In this document: positions 11,030-21,749 of the stretch, piece after piece | Numbering within the stretch: position 1 is the first letter of the stretch | Layout: each line of letters starts with the position of its first letter | Assembly (NCBI GenBank): GCA_025201345.1 | Contig: JAIXMG010000018.1 | Coordinates: 124,001 to 188,000, forward strand | Length of the DNA: 64,000 nt | Reading direction: 5' to 3' | Origin: Thamnidium elegans | Taxonomy: Eukaryota; Mucoromycota; Mucoromycetes; Mucorales; Mucoraceae | Position numbers and translations under genes: made by a program | The notes under the pieces: generated by a model | The model's input: the letters and a program-made list of their open reading frames with translations, nothing else | Told to the model about the DNA's origin: nothing | The model's database searches: none

Positions 11030-12837
11030 ATATAATAAATAGAAACGAAATGAGAAAAGTTGAGATAAGCTAACACCCACTCTAACTGCTGACAAATAAG
11101 TAAAAATGCGAAGTGTGTTCTCTTAAAATAGTATATTTGAGCAAGAGATTCAAGTCATTTCAGCCTAGTTGTTAATCGTCATTTTTTCAGGAGTCGTTGA
11201 TGTTGCATCAGCAATGGATGTTGACGATGAGTTTGGCAAAGACTTGAACTTCACTGGTTCCAATGAAAAAGAATAAGGGATTGAATAGAAGGTAAATTGG
11301 GGACGGTTAAGGAGAGGGACGTACGGTTAAAACCATTCTCTAATGAAAACCGTGGTGATGGTGTAGCCATAAAGGATGCTACTACTCCTGCAACTGGCAT
11401 TAAACTAAGACCTACCTACAACTACAGAAAAATAAACACTATAGAACCTACGAATATTATACCTCAAAGTAATAAAAGAGAAAGAAAAGAATCATCCTAT
11501 AAGCTAAAAGATGTGTACACAGCACTTATCATTAAATATATTTATCTATACCCGACCTCTAGCTTATGCAAATTAGGGGCATCCTTTGTGAAGAGCTTCT
11601 AGGCCTATGAATAAGCAAATTAGCTCTTTATAGATTTATGAAGAACGTCTGTGCTTTTTCTGTGTGAAAAATATTTCTTTAGATCCTTTTTCTTTAATCC
11701 AAGTGTTGGGTTTAGAAGAGGAGTTTTTTTTTATGCAAGAAGCTGTGTAACAAAAAGGTCCTTTTTAGGCATAAAGGTCACACTTCAGAAGAATGGTGTG
11801 CAGTAATTAGGGTGAAGAAGACATTCAACTGAACGGAAGTAAATGAATTATACATAAAAGCTTTTCTAGGTTCCGTTTTACAAATTAATTTTTTTAATAG
11901 CCTGTGAAAAATTGTAGACAGGAGGTAACGATCGATCTATTTTAACAGATTCTGGTATGTAGTAGCGAAGGAGAAGTAGTTAAACATTAAAGGAGCATAC
12001 CCTTTATTCATAGTCACGGTAGTGATGGCGGTGGTTCATCCGGTAGCTAGACATTTGTGTAGGAAGTCTTTGCGATGATGATTACATTTGCATTTTGTAT
12101 TGTGGATAAAGGGCAGGCCTATTGTTTTTATTTATATGCATAACTATAATGAATAAAAGGGATATTTTATTATATAAAATCGAATAAAAATCCTTTCAGT
12201 GTATAAAATACGTATAATATCTTATCCTAGTATGTTCCTATGCCATTTGAAAATATAAGAAGTAGTTACCTAGCGTTTTTCAAATGCTGCGGAAATCACA
12301 CATTTTTTTCCTGTGCGTGTAAATAGAACTTGTACTTACCATTATTTTCTCAAAAGCTAAGTAGTTAGCTTCTTCTTTTTTTTTTATCTGTGCTAATATT
12401 ACTATCGTCAGCCCCAATGCATTTACTTTCAATTCTGACGAATGATTTACTCCTACTACTTCTTTCTCACACTAGGAAAATAATCAATGTATGCTCAAGT
12501 ATTTTGTCGTAGTTCCTAAAAAATCATTACAAACTTTTTCAAAAATAGTGGGAAATCCAGTTTTATTTGTAACATTTGAGCATATTTAAAAAAAAAAAAG
12601 TCTGGCTCAAATTCTATTTTTAAGAGAAAATTGTGGCTTATACGTGCTTTCCATGAGTCATGGTTCCTCCTTGTATATTATTACAAAAAATGAGTAATAG
12701 ACTCTTGAAAAAAAGTATATATTATTATTCTAATCGTGCTTGTTTATATCATGACTAAATAATACTTTTTTTTTCTTGTTTATAAGAGACTTATACTTTT
12801 CTGTACCAGAAAAAAAGAAAAAGAAAAAGGTTGAAAG

Positions 12838-12845
12838 TGACGTAA
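12838..12845. promoter_or_regulatory. TGACGTAA, CRE/ATF-like site upstream of eIF2-beta
   Basis: TGACGTAA lies 113 bp before the eIF2-beta start codon. Similar TGACGT or ACGTCA cores lie at a comparable distance upstream of several other genes here. Function is inferred only. Confidence 0.35.
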
Positions 12846-12957
12846 ACAAATAGACTTAACGCGCAAGAATTTTTTTTTTCCAACAATAATAAAAAAAATT
12901 AACTATAATTTTTTTTCTTCTTAATCTCACTAAATAAAAAAACATTTTTTTTTTACC

Positions 12958-14105
12958 ATGTCAGATAACGAGAAGACACCCGTCAAGGATCAATTCGACG
13001 ATGAAGAGGTATAACGACTTTTTTTTTATCTAGTTGACATCAACTTATTCCGAATCCATTTTTTTTTTATAGGTCGATTTTTCCAAGTTGAAAAAGAAGA
13101 AGAAGTCAAAGAAGAAGGTTGATTTCGAAACTGAAGTTGAGGTTGCTGATGAAGCTCCTGTTGAAGAAACACCTGTCGATGTCGAGCAAAATGGTAGATA
13201 ACTAGCAAAAAAAAAAAAAAAAAAAAAAAAAAACGTGGCAACAAATACGATATTTATTTTTTATTCTATTTTTTATCACTAGATGTTGCCGAAGAGGATC
13301 CTGATGCCATGTTTGCCGATTTGAAAAAGAAAAAGAAGAAGAAGTCTAAGCCTGTTGAAGAGGTAATAATAATAAGAGTTGTAACCGAAATAAAAACCAG
13401 TGATAACCAGTTTTTTTTTTCTGTCAGGAGGATGCTCCTGAAGGTGAGGTACCTGCTGCCAATGAAGAAGATTTAGATTTTGGTGGTTTAAAGAAGAAGA
13501 AGAAGAAGAAGAAGTCTATGGCTCAATTCGAAGCTGATTTAGCAGATGAGAATGCTAATGAGGAAGAAGTTGCTGAGGAAAAGACTGGTAATAAAGAAGG
13601 AGAAGAAGCATGGCTCAAGTCTGACAGAGATTATTCTTATGATGAGCTTCTTGATCGCGTTTTCAACATTTTGAAACAAAATAACCCCGAGTTAGCTGGA
13701 GAAAAGAAGAAATATACAATTGTTCCTCCTTCCATTCATCGTGAAGGTAACAAGAAGACTATTTTTGCAAATGTTACAGAAATTTCAAAGCGTCTTCATC
13801 GTCCTGCTGAACATGTTATTCAATTCTTATTTGCTGAATTGGGTACAACTGGTTCTATTGATGGTGGCCAACGTTTAATTATTAAGGGTCGTTTCCAACA
13901 AAAGCAAATTGAAAACGTTTTACGTCGTTACATTGTCGAATATGTTACTTGTAAGACTTGTAAATCTCCCAACACTATTATGACCAAGGATAACAGATTG
14001 TACTTTGTTACTTGTGAACACTGTGGTTCTACTCGTTCTGTCTCTGCTATTAAAACTGGTTTCAAGGCACAAACTAAGGAAGATAGACGTGCTCTCAGAG
14101 CATAA
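12958..14105 (+). CDS. SUI3: Translation initiation factor eIF2 subunit beta
   Basis: Four exons (12958-13008, 13073-13193, 13283-13362, 13428-14105) join in frame to 309 residues. The product is the beta subunit of eIF2, which with alpha and gamma carries initiator Met-tRNA to the 40S ribosome in the cytoplasm. The N-terminal half has the three lysine blocks that bind eIF5 and eIF2B-epsilon in this family (residues about 23-31, 70-78 and 106-113), each in a separate exon. The C-terminal half carries the eIF2B/eIF5-type fold and a C4 zinc ribbon (Cys 259, 262, 280, 283, in CKTC and CEHC). The start is the first [14 protein letters not shown], consistent with the acidic family N-terminus. It converges with the next gene; stop codons are 35 bp apart. 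Confidence 0.97.
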
Positions 14106-14140
14106 AAAAAATGCAATACTAGTATATATATTTTCTTTTA

Positions 14141-14800
14141 TTAAAAAAACTCTTTTTGACTTGACACTTTTTTTGGTAACCAATTTCCTGTTGACTTATC
14201 ATCTCCAATTAAAGCTTCTCTTGCCCTTGTCTTTTTTCTTTTCACAATAGATTTAACTTTAGGCGAACTAACTGACACTGTAGGTGATACTAACAAAGAC
14301 GACGATGATTCATTAGGTATAACTGCGGCAATTGTTTGATCTTTTTCTTGTTCCATTTTACGAATTTTATCAATTTGTGACAAGTACTGAATCTTTATCG
14401 TTTTTAAATTATCTGCTTTTGTTTGTAGCTGCTTTGATCTTCCTGTTAACATGGACATTGTTGCCTTTATTGATGATAACTTTGTATTATACATTGATAC
14501 CTTATCCATCTATACTTATATGTATCAGTATATACACGTAAAAAATAAAAATAAAATAAAAGAGTACACAAAAGATACATAAAAAGCTTTTACCATTAAT
14601 TTTATTTCAGTTACTTCTTGTTCAGGTATGCAAGTAGAATGAGCTTTTGCAATGGCATTCATCAAGTCATGTTGAGATTGTCTGTTGATACATTAATAAC
14701 GACTACTGTAAAAGTCAAACTATATTTACTTTATTTGGTATAACTGTTCTTCAGACGAACTAATAATTGATACAATTTGTGAAGAGTATTGGCTTTCCAT
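14141..14800 (-). CDS. Small coiled-coil protein, BLOC1S6 (pallidin)-like
   Basis: Three exons on the minus strand (14800-14730, 14681-14594, 14509-14141) join in frame to 175 residues, with introns of 48 and 84 nt. The middle of the protein is a coiled coil; MYNTKLSSIKATMSMLTGRS followed by KQLQTKADNLK resembles the conserved C-terminal helix of pallidin, a BLOC-1 subunit acting in endosome and lysosome-related trafficking. A basic tail (IVKRKKTRAREAL) follows. The match is to a coiled coil, so another small coiled-coil family is possible. The TTACGTCA and 29-bp motifs lie 47-93 bp upstream. Convergent with eIF2-beta, so their transcripts probably overlap. Confidence 0.6.
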
Positions 14801-14846
14801 AGTTAAAAATTAAAAGAGAAAAGAGAAAAAAAAAAAGAGGTCAGAG

Positions 14847-14893
14847 ATGACGTAAAAAGGGCACGCGAACCTCCTTATTTCGCCATAGAATAA
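14847..14893 (-). promoter_or_regulatory. CRE-like site plus shared 29-bp motif
   Basis: TGACGTAA at 14847-14854 is followed by the second copy of the 29-bp motif (about 14864-14893) also present at 898-926. Both lie just upstream of the BLOC1S6-like gene start. Confidence 0.35.
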
Positions 14894-14900
14894 AAAAATG

Positions 14901-16846
14901 TCAAGGGGTTTGAGGGCTGAATGGAGCAGCTATTGAAAACTATCCTTTTTAGGTATGAAAGTGATACTTCCTTCTTCTTCTTTTTTTCTTGCTTAATACA
15001 GAGATAATAACATTAAGTATATATTTTGCCAATTAATTATGAGAAAGAAAAGAAGAAAGAAGATTGGAAGGGAAGATATTTATACTTTGAGGTATGATTT
15101 ATCCAGTTGTCGATTGCTGATATAACAAAAATCTGTCAACTTCTGAAAATTATAACTAAATACCTACGGTACATTGTAAGCAAAAAAGGACAAATTTATT
15201 ATGAAATTATAGCGTGTTTTTTAAGAAAAAAAAAAAAAAAAAAAAAAAAAAAGTGTAATCTGACTATGTTTGATTTTTTTAAAAAAACAATAAACCAAGT
15301 ATTTCAGATTAAACGATTATTTAATCTGTATAAATATGACATAAAGATTGAAACAGCAAAGTATTTAATCTACTTTGCGTTTATTCGAACTGCCATTCAA
15401 ATATTTGTTTTATTAATCGATAATAAAGCTTTTTAATATATATTTTTTTTTTGTAAAGGAAGTTTTATTAAAATTATTAGTCACACGTCAATGAGTGGTG
15501 GGACTAGAAAAAAAAAACGGGGGAACTGTTAATAAAAGATTGCGAAGGAAAAAAACTATTCTAATGTTGTAGAATGGAGTAATCTCTCAATATGAGTGAT
15601 TATCCGTAGGAACGAGAGCTCGATTTGGAAAAGAGGATAGGGAACCAGGTTATCATTTCCATGTTGCCAGTAAATAATCCACAATTGGTATATGGTAGTG
15701 GACAGGACTGAGAAGTATTTCTTGGTGTTACGAATACCTGGGGGAATCTTTAGTTTTCGCAAGGACTCGTATATCGTCGGAAGAAAAACCGATATGAAAG
15801 CTTTTTAATATAGATACATTAGTTAACTATTTTTGTAGCGCCATAAGTGGGTGCGGGACAGAAAAGAATAAAGGGACTGAAATGAACTAGAACTACATTT
15901 TACAGGTTATTAAGAAAGAGTAAGTGAATATTTAGGAAAGTTTAAATACAATTATTGAGAAAAATTCAGGATACTTTTGGAAATTCTTTTTGTATAAGTA
16001 ACATATAAAAAGAGGCATATTGTTGCGCTTCTTATTTTAAAAGTTAAATGTACAGTAGTGTATTTCCTTCTTCATTGTGACTTTTAACTCCGTTTATCTT
16101 AAGACTGATATGACTCTTTAGTTTCTGAGGTTGGATAAAAAGTTGTGTTTTTAAGATGTGATGCATATTGAGCGTTGGTATTTTTCTTCTATAGAAGAGA
16201 GATTGTTACATAAATCTTTTACTGAAATATAATTGAGATAAACCCTAATACAAATAGAGTTCCTTTTATGAGTATATTAAAAGTATAAGAATCATTGTTA
16301 TTTAGGATATTTAGGAGAAATAAAATATACATCATTTATACAAATGTGATGTTATCATATATCAAGTTACATAAAATTATATACAACAATAATATTATCT
16401 AAGTATTAATTAGATCTCTTTCTTATTATAAACAACTATATAAATTAAAAACAATTGTGTGCAAACAAGCTTTTACGTATTATAGCTTACTTATCGAAAT
16501 AACACAATGATACAAGTAGTTTCAAATACACGTATAGACAGTTGTTATAACAGATTCGAGAGCATACTATAAAAGGCTTTGTTATCACCAACTTTTTTTT
16601 TTCCGAAATGATAAAATAGCTGTTTAAAAAGGGGTATTTTATCATCTTTTTTTTTTTTTTTTTTTTTGTGTGTAATAGTTATTATTATATCATAAATCAT
16701 CAACCAGTATAAAATACAGAGTGAATTTGGTGATCTTCACCTCTTTATTTTCTTTATTTACAAAATATGGTCCTATCCAAGAGAATAAAAGGTAGATTTA
16801 AGAATATATTATTTTTTATAAAGCCTGTTAATACTAACTCTTAACT
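14901..16846. other. Intergenic stretch, possible LINE remnant
   Basis: No gene could be supported. A 68-codon minus-strand frame (15762-15556) has a IYQLWIIYWQHG segment faintly like the C-terminus of LINE reverse transcriptases, in which a Trp-x-x-HW pattern recurs; this is weak. Poly(A) at 15224-15252 and poly(T) at about 16648-16667. Confidence 0.35.
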
Positions 16847-17498
16847 ATGACAGACCCCTCAGAAGAAGATTCTTCAAAAGGTAACCAAGAATCTGCACGA
16901 AAAATTCGAAGAAAAGGGAAAGGTACTATCAATAAAACCAAATCAACACTTCAAGTATTTTACTCTACCTATTCTAGCAGAAAAAGATACTTCGCAGGTT
17001 GAGCAAGCTACTGAATTTAACCAGGACTCGGAAACCGAAGATGATACGTTGGTAAAGTCCAGACATATGGTGATTGAAGATAGTAACAAGAAGTGGAAGC
17101 AGATTTCCCCTGGTGATGGACCAGAAGAATCAAACAAATCTGTTGTACTTGCTTTTGGCACTGCCATGTTTGGTAACTTGAGAGGAAACGTACCTGCTCC
17201 TACCAAAGTTGTTAAAGACTCTCTCATTAAATTTGCTCGCGAAAGAAACAAAAAAGTACGAACTTATGTTGTAATGGTTGATGAATATCTGACTTCACAA
17301 ATATGCCCTAGGTGCCAAACCAGAACAACCTCGAACGAAAAAAACAGCTCCAGCTTAAAAATACACCCTATACTCTAATGCTCTACCTGTGATATACGGC
17401 GGGATAGAGACCATATGGCTAGTATGAATATTCGTTCCGTTTTTCTTTATATGGCTCGAAATAACAACAATCTCCCAGAAGCCTTTAGGAGGACATAA
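16847..17498 (+). pseudogene. Fanzor (eukaryotic TnpB-like) C-terminal relic with a stop codon in frame
   Basis: Two exons (16847-16922 and 16981-17498; intron with GT-AG ends) give a 198-codon frame with a TAA at 17376-17378. The part before the stop has FGTAMFGNLRGNVPAPTK, then VDEYLTSQICPRCQTR; after the stop the same frame continues with CSTCD, IRRDRDHMASMNIRS and a normal stop. This is the end of a TnpB/Fanzor protein: a zinc ribbon (CPRC and CSTC) followed by the third RuvC motif (Asp in RDRDHMASMNI). The Glu in VDEYLTS lies where Fanzor proteins are reported to carry their rearranged catalytic Glu. The first RuvC motif and the usual N-terminal domains are absent; instead there is a short acidic lead. 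It cannot be an active nuclease as it stands. No terminal inverted repeats were seen. Confidence 0.8.
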
Positions 17499-17761
17499 AC
17501 CCTCATCTTAACATATATCCTTTATAACATTTGGATAACCCTTATTTAATTTTGGTAAGTTCTTTTTTTCTTAACCTTAACTTTTTTTTCTCTTTTTTTC
17601 TTTTTGAACTGTTTACTAACATATTTTTATATCAAATTCTGTATTCAAATTTCCTCAATAACTATATTTATCTTTTCCCAAAAACACTACTTAACTTTTC
17701 CCCAAAAATTTACTTATTTTTTCTCAATATCCTATGAAAATAAAGTATAGGGCAGCGAGGA

Positions 17762-17769
17762 GACGTCAC
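17762..17769. promoter_or_regulatory. GACGTCAC, CRE/ATF-like site upstream of the proteasome gene
   Basis: GACGTCAC lies about 115 bp before the proteasome alpha-4 start codon, the same spacing as TGACGTAA before eIF2-beta. A poly(T) tract lies between it and the gene. Confidence 0.35.
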
Positions 17770-17883
17770 GGATTACGTATTTTTTGAACCTTTTTTTTTT
17801 TTTTTTTTTTAATACTGGACGCGCAACGCGAGATAATAAGGGCATAAGTTTACCTTTCTTTCTTTTGTTTAAAAAAAAATAAC

Positions 17884-18825
17884 ATGGCCAGAAGATACGA
17901 TTCTAGAACAACCATCTTTTCACCTGAAGGTACACACTAATATAAAATAAAATAAAAGGTGGGAAAATGGTTATATTTATTTTCTCTTTATCAAATAGGT
18001 CGTTTGTACCAAGTTGAATATGCTATGGAAGCTATTTCTCAAGCAGGTATTGCACTTGGTATTCTTTCCAAGGACGGTATTGTACTTGCAGCAGAAAAGA
18101 AGGTTACTTCCAAACTCTTAGAAAACGATGCTTCTACTGAAAAGATTTACAAGTTAAACGAGTATGTGTTTTATTATTATTGTTATTATTATTATTTTAT
18201 ATTGACCGGTTTTTGTATATAGTAATATTATTTGTGGTGTAGCTGGTATTACGGCCGACGCCAACATCTTGATTAATTGGACACGAGCAAGTGCACAACG
18301 TTACTTGTTTGCTTATAATGAAGAGATCCCAGTTGAACAATTAGTTCAAAATTTGTGTGATTTAAAGCAAGGTTATACTCAATATGGTGGATTACGTCCT
18401 TTTGGTGTTTCGTTTATTTTTGCTGGTTATGATGAACACCATGGTTTCCAATTGTATCACTCTGATCCTTCTGGTAACTATGGTGGGTGGAAGGCTACTT
18501 GTATTGGTGCTAACAATGCTACCGCCCAAAGTATTTTGAAACAAGATTATAAGGAGGATATGTCACTGGAAGAAGCAAAGGCTTTGGCTATCAAGGTTTT
18601 AAGTAAAACAATGGATAGTACAACTTTGACAAGCGAAAAGTGTAAGTTCTTATAAGATATGCGAAAAAAAAGGGGTACTGAATATTCTTTCTTATGTGTA
18701 TGTATATAGTGGAGTTTGCTACTATTCGACTTGTTCAAAATGAGATTAAATATGATCAATTTAAGCCAGAACAAATTGATGCTTTGTTGAAGGAACAAAA
18801 TGTTGGAACTAATACCGAGGCTTAA
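17884..18825 (+). CDS. PRE9: 20S proteasome subunit alpha type-4
   Basis: Four exons (17884-17929, 17999-18161, 18223-18641, 18710-18825) join in frame to 247 residues; human PSMA4 has 261. The N-terminus [20 protein letters not shown] is the proteasome alpha-ring signature, which gates the 20S core. The body keeps [13 protein letters not shown] and [18 protein letters not shown], specific to the alpha-4 type (yeast Pre9). Alpha subunits are not catalytic. The first ATG is used, giving the expected MARRYDSR start. It converges with the DUF92 gene 129 bp downstream. Confidence 0.97.
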
Positions 18826-18859
18826 TAAGTTTATATTCTTTAAGAAAAAAAATAAAAAG

Positions 18860-18904
18860 AAAAAAAGAAAAAGAAAAAGAAAAAGAAAAAGAAAAAGAAA
18901 AAAA
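18860..18904. repeat. AAAAAG hexanucleotide repeat
   Basis: Several near-perfect AAAAAG units lie in the short space between the convergent proteasome and DUF92 genes, within their expected 3' untranslated regions. Confidence 0.75.
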
Positions 18905-18954
18905 GGGGGTAATTTTTGTAAAATGAGTATTAAAAAAACAATGAATATTTTTTT

Positions 18955-19991
18955 TTAAGCTGTTGGATAAAGATATAATGCAGCTAATGCACAAATAGAA
19001 GTAGTAAGAAAGGAAGCTAAAAAGTTGACTTGATGATTATCTAAAATAGCAGAACCACAAATGACCTTAATATTTTCACCTGGTACTCTTTCTGATACAA
19101 TCACCTTTCTATCTTCATCGTATAAACTTTCTTGAACTGTAGCACCCAAAAAGGAATCGATCTAATGAAAAAAGAGGTTAATAAATAATAATAGTCATAA
19201 CAGTAACAATAATTTACCATTGAGCCAACTATACCGGCAAATGAACCTAAAAGAACAACTTCCCATGCAAATCCATGACAAGGTTGTTCAAAGAATAAAG
19301 TAATTGCAGCAGATAAACCTACAACAGTACCACCAGCAAATGAAGCTGCTAATCCGAGACCTGATACACCACCATTGGTACCTGCAGGCACCTTTTTTAA
19401 TGTAGTCACCAAGACGGGTAACTCCTTGTTTAAAATGCCTAATTCACTTGCCCACTTTTGAAGAAAAAAAAAGAAGAGAGATTAGATCAAAAATTTACTC
19501 TTACATAAATTACTTACAGTGTCACCAGCACAACATCCATAATGGCTAAGCAGAATATATAAAAGTTAATAAATCAGTCAACCGATTTTTATTTTATTTT
19601 TTTCTTACCCAATATAAGCCCATAATAAAACTGTACTCCAACGGGCTTGATTAAAACAAGTATAGTTTTGATTTTCACAAAGGACTTGAAATAAGATGGC
19701 GGCAATACCACCAGCTAAACCATTACAAAGTACCTGAATATAATTACGTTCACTAGATGCTTCGTATTCCGCTTCCAATACGCGCTTTCGTTCGGCTTTA
19801 AATTTGGTTAATTTTGAACTGGTTAAAAAGAAAGTCAAGAGGACGACGGTAAAGACACTAAGAGAAGAGGAAAAAGTCACCATGCCGAGTGCAAAAGCGG
19901 CTGCTGATCCGTCCCATGTTAGGGACTTTTTACGACGAGAGTAAACGACAATTAAACTAGATAATACTAATGCAAATATAAAGTGAGGCAT
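18955..19991 (-). CDS. TMEM19-like integral membrane protein (DUF92 family)
   Basis: Four exons on the minus strand (19991-19609, 19545-19518, 19454-19218, 19161-18955) join in frame to 284 residues; exon 2 is only 28 nt. The start MPHFIFALVLSS gives the usual first membrane helix, followed by WDGSAAAFALGMVTF, HYGCCAGDTWASELG (spliced across two introns) and TNGGVSGLGLAASFAGG, the conserved DUF92 segments, with about six hydrophobic stretches. Plant VTE6, in the same family, acts as a phytyl-phosphate kinase; the role of fungal and animal TMEM19 is not settled. Translation upstream of this ATG stays open but is low-complexity and unlikely to be coding. Divergent from the HP1-like gene (270 bp between starts). 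Confidence 0.88.
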
Positions 19992-20132
19992 AAAAATAAT
20001 ATAACAACAATAAAAGAAAGAAGAAAAAAGAAATAAATGAAAAACAAAAACAAAAACCTTGTAAACCGGAAACCTAAAAAAAAAAAAGTGAACACAAAGA
20101 AGCGCACAAGTGTACGTCAAATACTTTTGATT

Positions 20133-20198
20133 TATACAGTGTAACACATATTTTTTAGCTTCTTCGCACGTGATAAGAAAAAAGAGCAACAAACGTCA
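20133..20198. promoter_or_regulatory. Divergent promoter with ACGTCA and CACGTG sites
   Basis: The 270-bp space between the divergent DUF92 and HP1-like genes holds two ACGTCA cores (about 20134 and 20193-20198) and one CACGTG E-box (about 20167). Presumably a shared promoter; sites inferred from sequence only. Confidence 0.3.
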
Positions 20199-20261
20199 CA
20201 TTAAAAAAAAAACGCGTTTCAAAACAGGGTATTTTTTCTTTTTACTTTAATAGTTATATAA

Positions 20262-20994
20262 ATGGGCTTGAATTGGACTGAAGAGAAGGAAATAATTAAG
20301 CAAGATATGGAAGAGATAACCGATCCAGTGGAGTTGACAGATAGTAAGCCAAGCGCTGAAGATATGATATTGGAGGCGATGGCCAACGAGAACTTGGAAG
20401 AACTATTGGTTGAATCTGAGGATTATATTGAGCCAAGTAAGAAAGAGATTTTAGATACTGAGACCAAACTTGAATCGCCATTGAAAAAAGGAAAAAAAGA
20501 TAAAAAAGAAAAGAAAAAGGAAGAAGAAAAGGAGTTATCTAATACTACTACTGTTGCTACTACTGCTGCTACTACTGCTACTATGCAAGCTAGCCGTGAT
20601 GATGCAGTTACCAATGATATGCAAGATAGTTCTAACTATAAAAAACCAAAGATAACTCCTAAGCCTAAACGTGGTAGAAAACCAAAATTTGAGCCTGTAG
20701 TAGCAGAAGGGCAAGAAGAAAACGAAGAACAATTTGAAGAGTATGAAATTGAAAAGATTGTAGGACACAGATTATACAAGGTAAAAAATTTTATCACTTT
20801 TATTATTTGACAATCGAAAAGAAAAACAATTGACATCTTTAGATATAGGATACTGTTGTCAAATATGAAATTAAATGGAAAGGATATAATGAGAAAGATA
20901 ATACCTTGGAAAGCGCAAAATCGATCCATATGTAAGTGTACACATTTTAAAAAAGGGGAAGAATGATTATATTTATAAAGGAGATATTTGTGTG

Positions 20995-21025
<31 letters not shown>

Positions 21026-21631
21026 TTGTGTTTGTGTGTGTTTGTGTTGAATATTAGGGGTAAAGAACATTTTGCATTAAACTTTATATATATATTATTT
21101 TAGTGATGTACCAGATTTATGTGCTGCTTATTGGGATTTATCAGGTCATGTTCCTAGACCATTAAATGCACCTGCAAGTAAAAATAATAAAAGAAAAAAG
21201 ATAGAAGTAGAAAAGGATGTTAGTTTAAAGAAGCGTAAAGGAATCTTGGAGCATGTACCACAATACATGTTGGAAAGAGGTTATAGTTATCCAACAACAT
21301 GGCCAAATAGCAAGACTAAATGGGAGCATGATATGAAAAAATTTGGTGCTATTCAATTATCTCCCGTGGATAAATCAATCAAATTAGCTTATATTGAGTG
21401 GTAAGCCCTTTTTTTTTTTTTTTTTGTTATATATAAACCTTATTTTAATGTGTGATATTAGGAATACTGGAGATAAGACAATTCATACGTTGGAAGAGTG
21501 CCATCAAAAGTGTCCTTTGCAGGTAAAGTATACATACAAAATAAAATACATGGATTATTTATTCACTTTTTCTTATTATTATTACTTGATAGTTGATACA
21601 CTATTATGAAGAAAGATTACGCTTTGTTTAG
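20262..21631 (+). CDS. HP1-like heterochromatin protein (chromodomain and chromoshadow domain)
   Basis: Five exons (20262-20780, 20849-20931, 21104-21400, 21462-21522, 21593-21631) join in frame to 332 residues. An acidic/lysine-rich N-terminus with an AT-hook-like PKRGRKPK comes first. A chromodomain follows (about 159-211); its methyl-lysine cage aromatics are present (Tyr161 in EEYEIE, Trp183 and Tyr186 in KWKGY), though the usual NTWEP reads NTLES. A basic hinge (NNKRKK, KKRK) and a chromoshadow domain (about 271-332, ending LEECHQKCP and YYEERL) complete it. HP1 proteins bind H3K9-methylated nucleosomes and dimerise through the chromoshadow domain. The chromodomain is split by an intron. 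The next gene starts only 118 bp downstream on the same strand. Confidence 0.92.
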
Positions 21632-21749
21632 TAGTTTTTTTTTTTTTTTTCAAGGGACTTTCTTTTTTTTTTTTCCTCCTTTTTATTATAAATATTTCTT
21701 TTTAGCTATCTTTTTTTTTTCTTCTTCTTCTTCTTCTCTTGAATAAAAT

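Larger units (their letters stand above)
7444..12957. other. Gene-poor stretch of 5.5 kb
   Basis: No gene could be supported here. It holds a T tract of 47 (7949-7995) and the two copies of a diverged segmental repeat (listed separately). Around 11170-11600 lie short open stretches on the plus strand (for example 11297-11602, 101 codons) whose translations match no family known to me and which lack introns or start context; they may be decayed coding DNA. Confidence 0.55.

Noticed and set aside
10765..11076. 103-codon minus-strand frame over the second segmental repeat copy
   Set aside because: The frame is not kept in the related copy at 9377-9499, so coding is unlikely.
11297..11602. 101-codon plus-strand frame
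   Set aside because: No ATG context, domain or splice pattern; kept only as a remark in the gap description.
20423..21070. Minus-strand frames opposite the HP1-like gene
   Set aside because: Shadows of Glu/Lys codons and the TG repeat in the intron.
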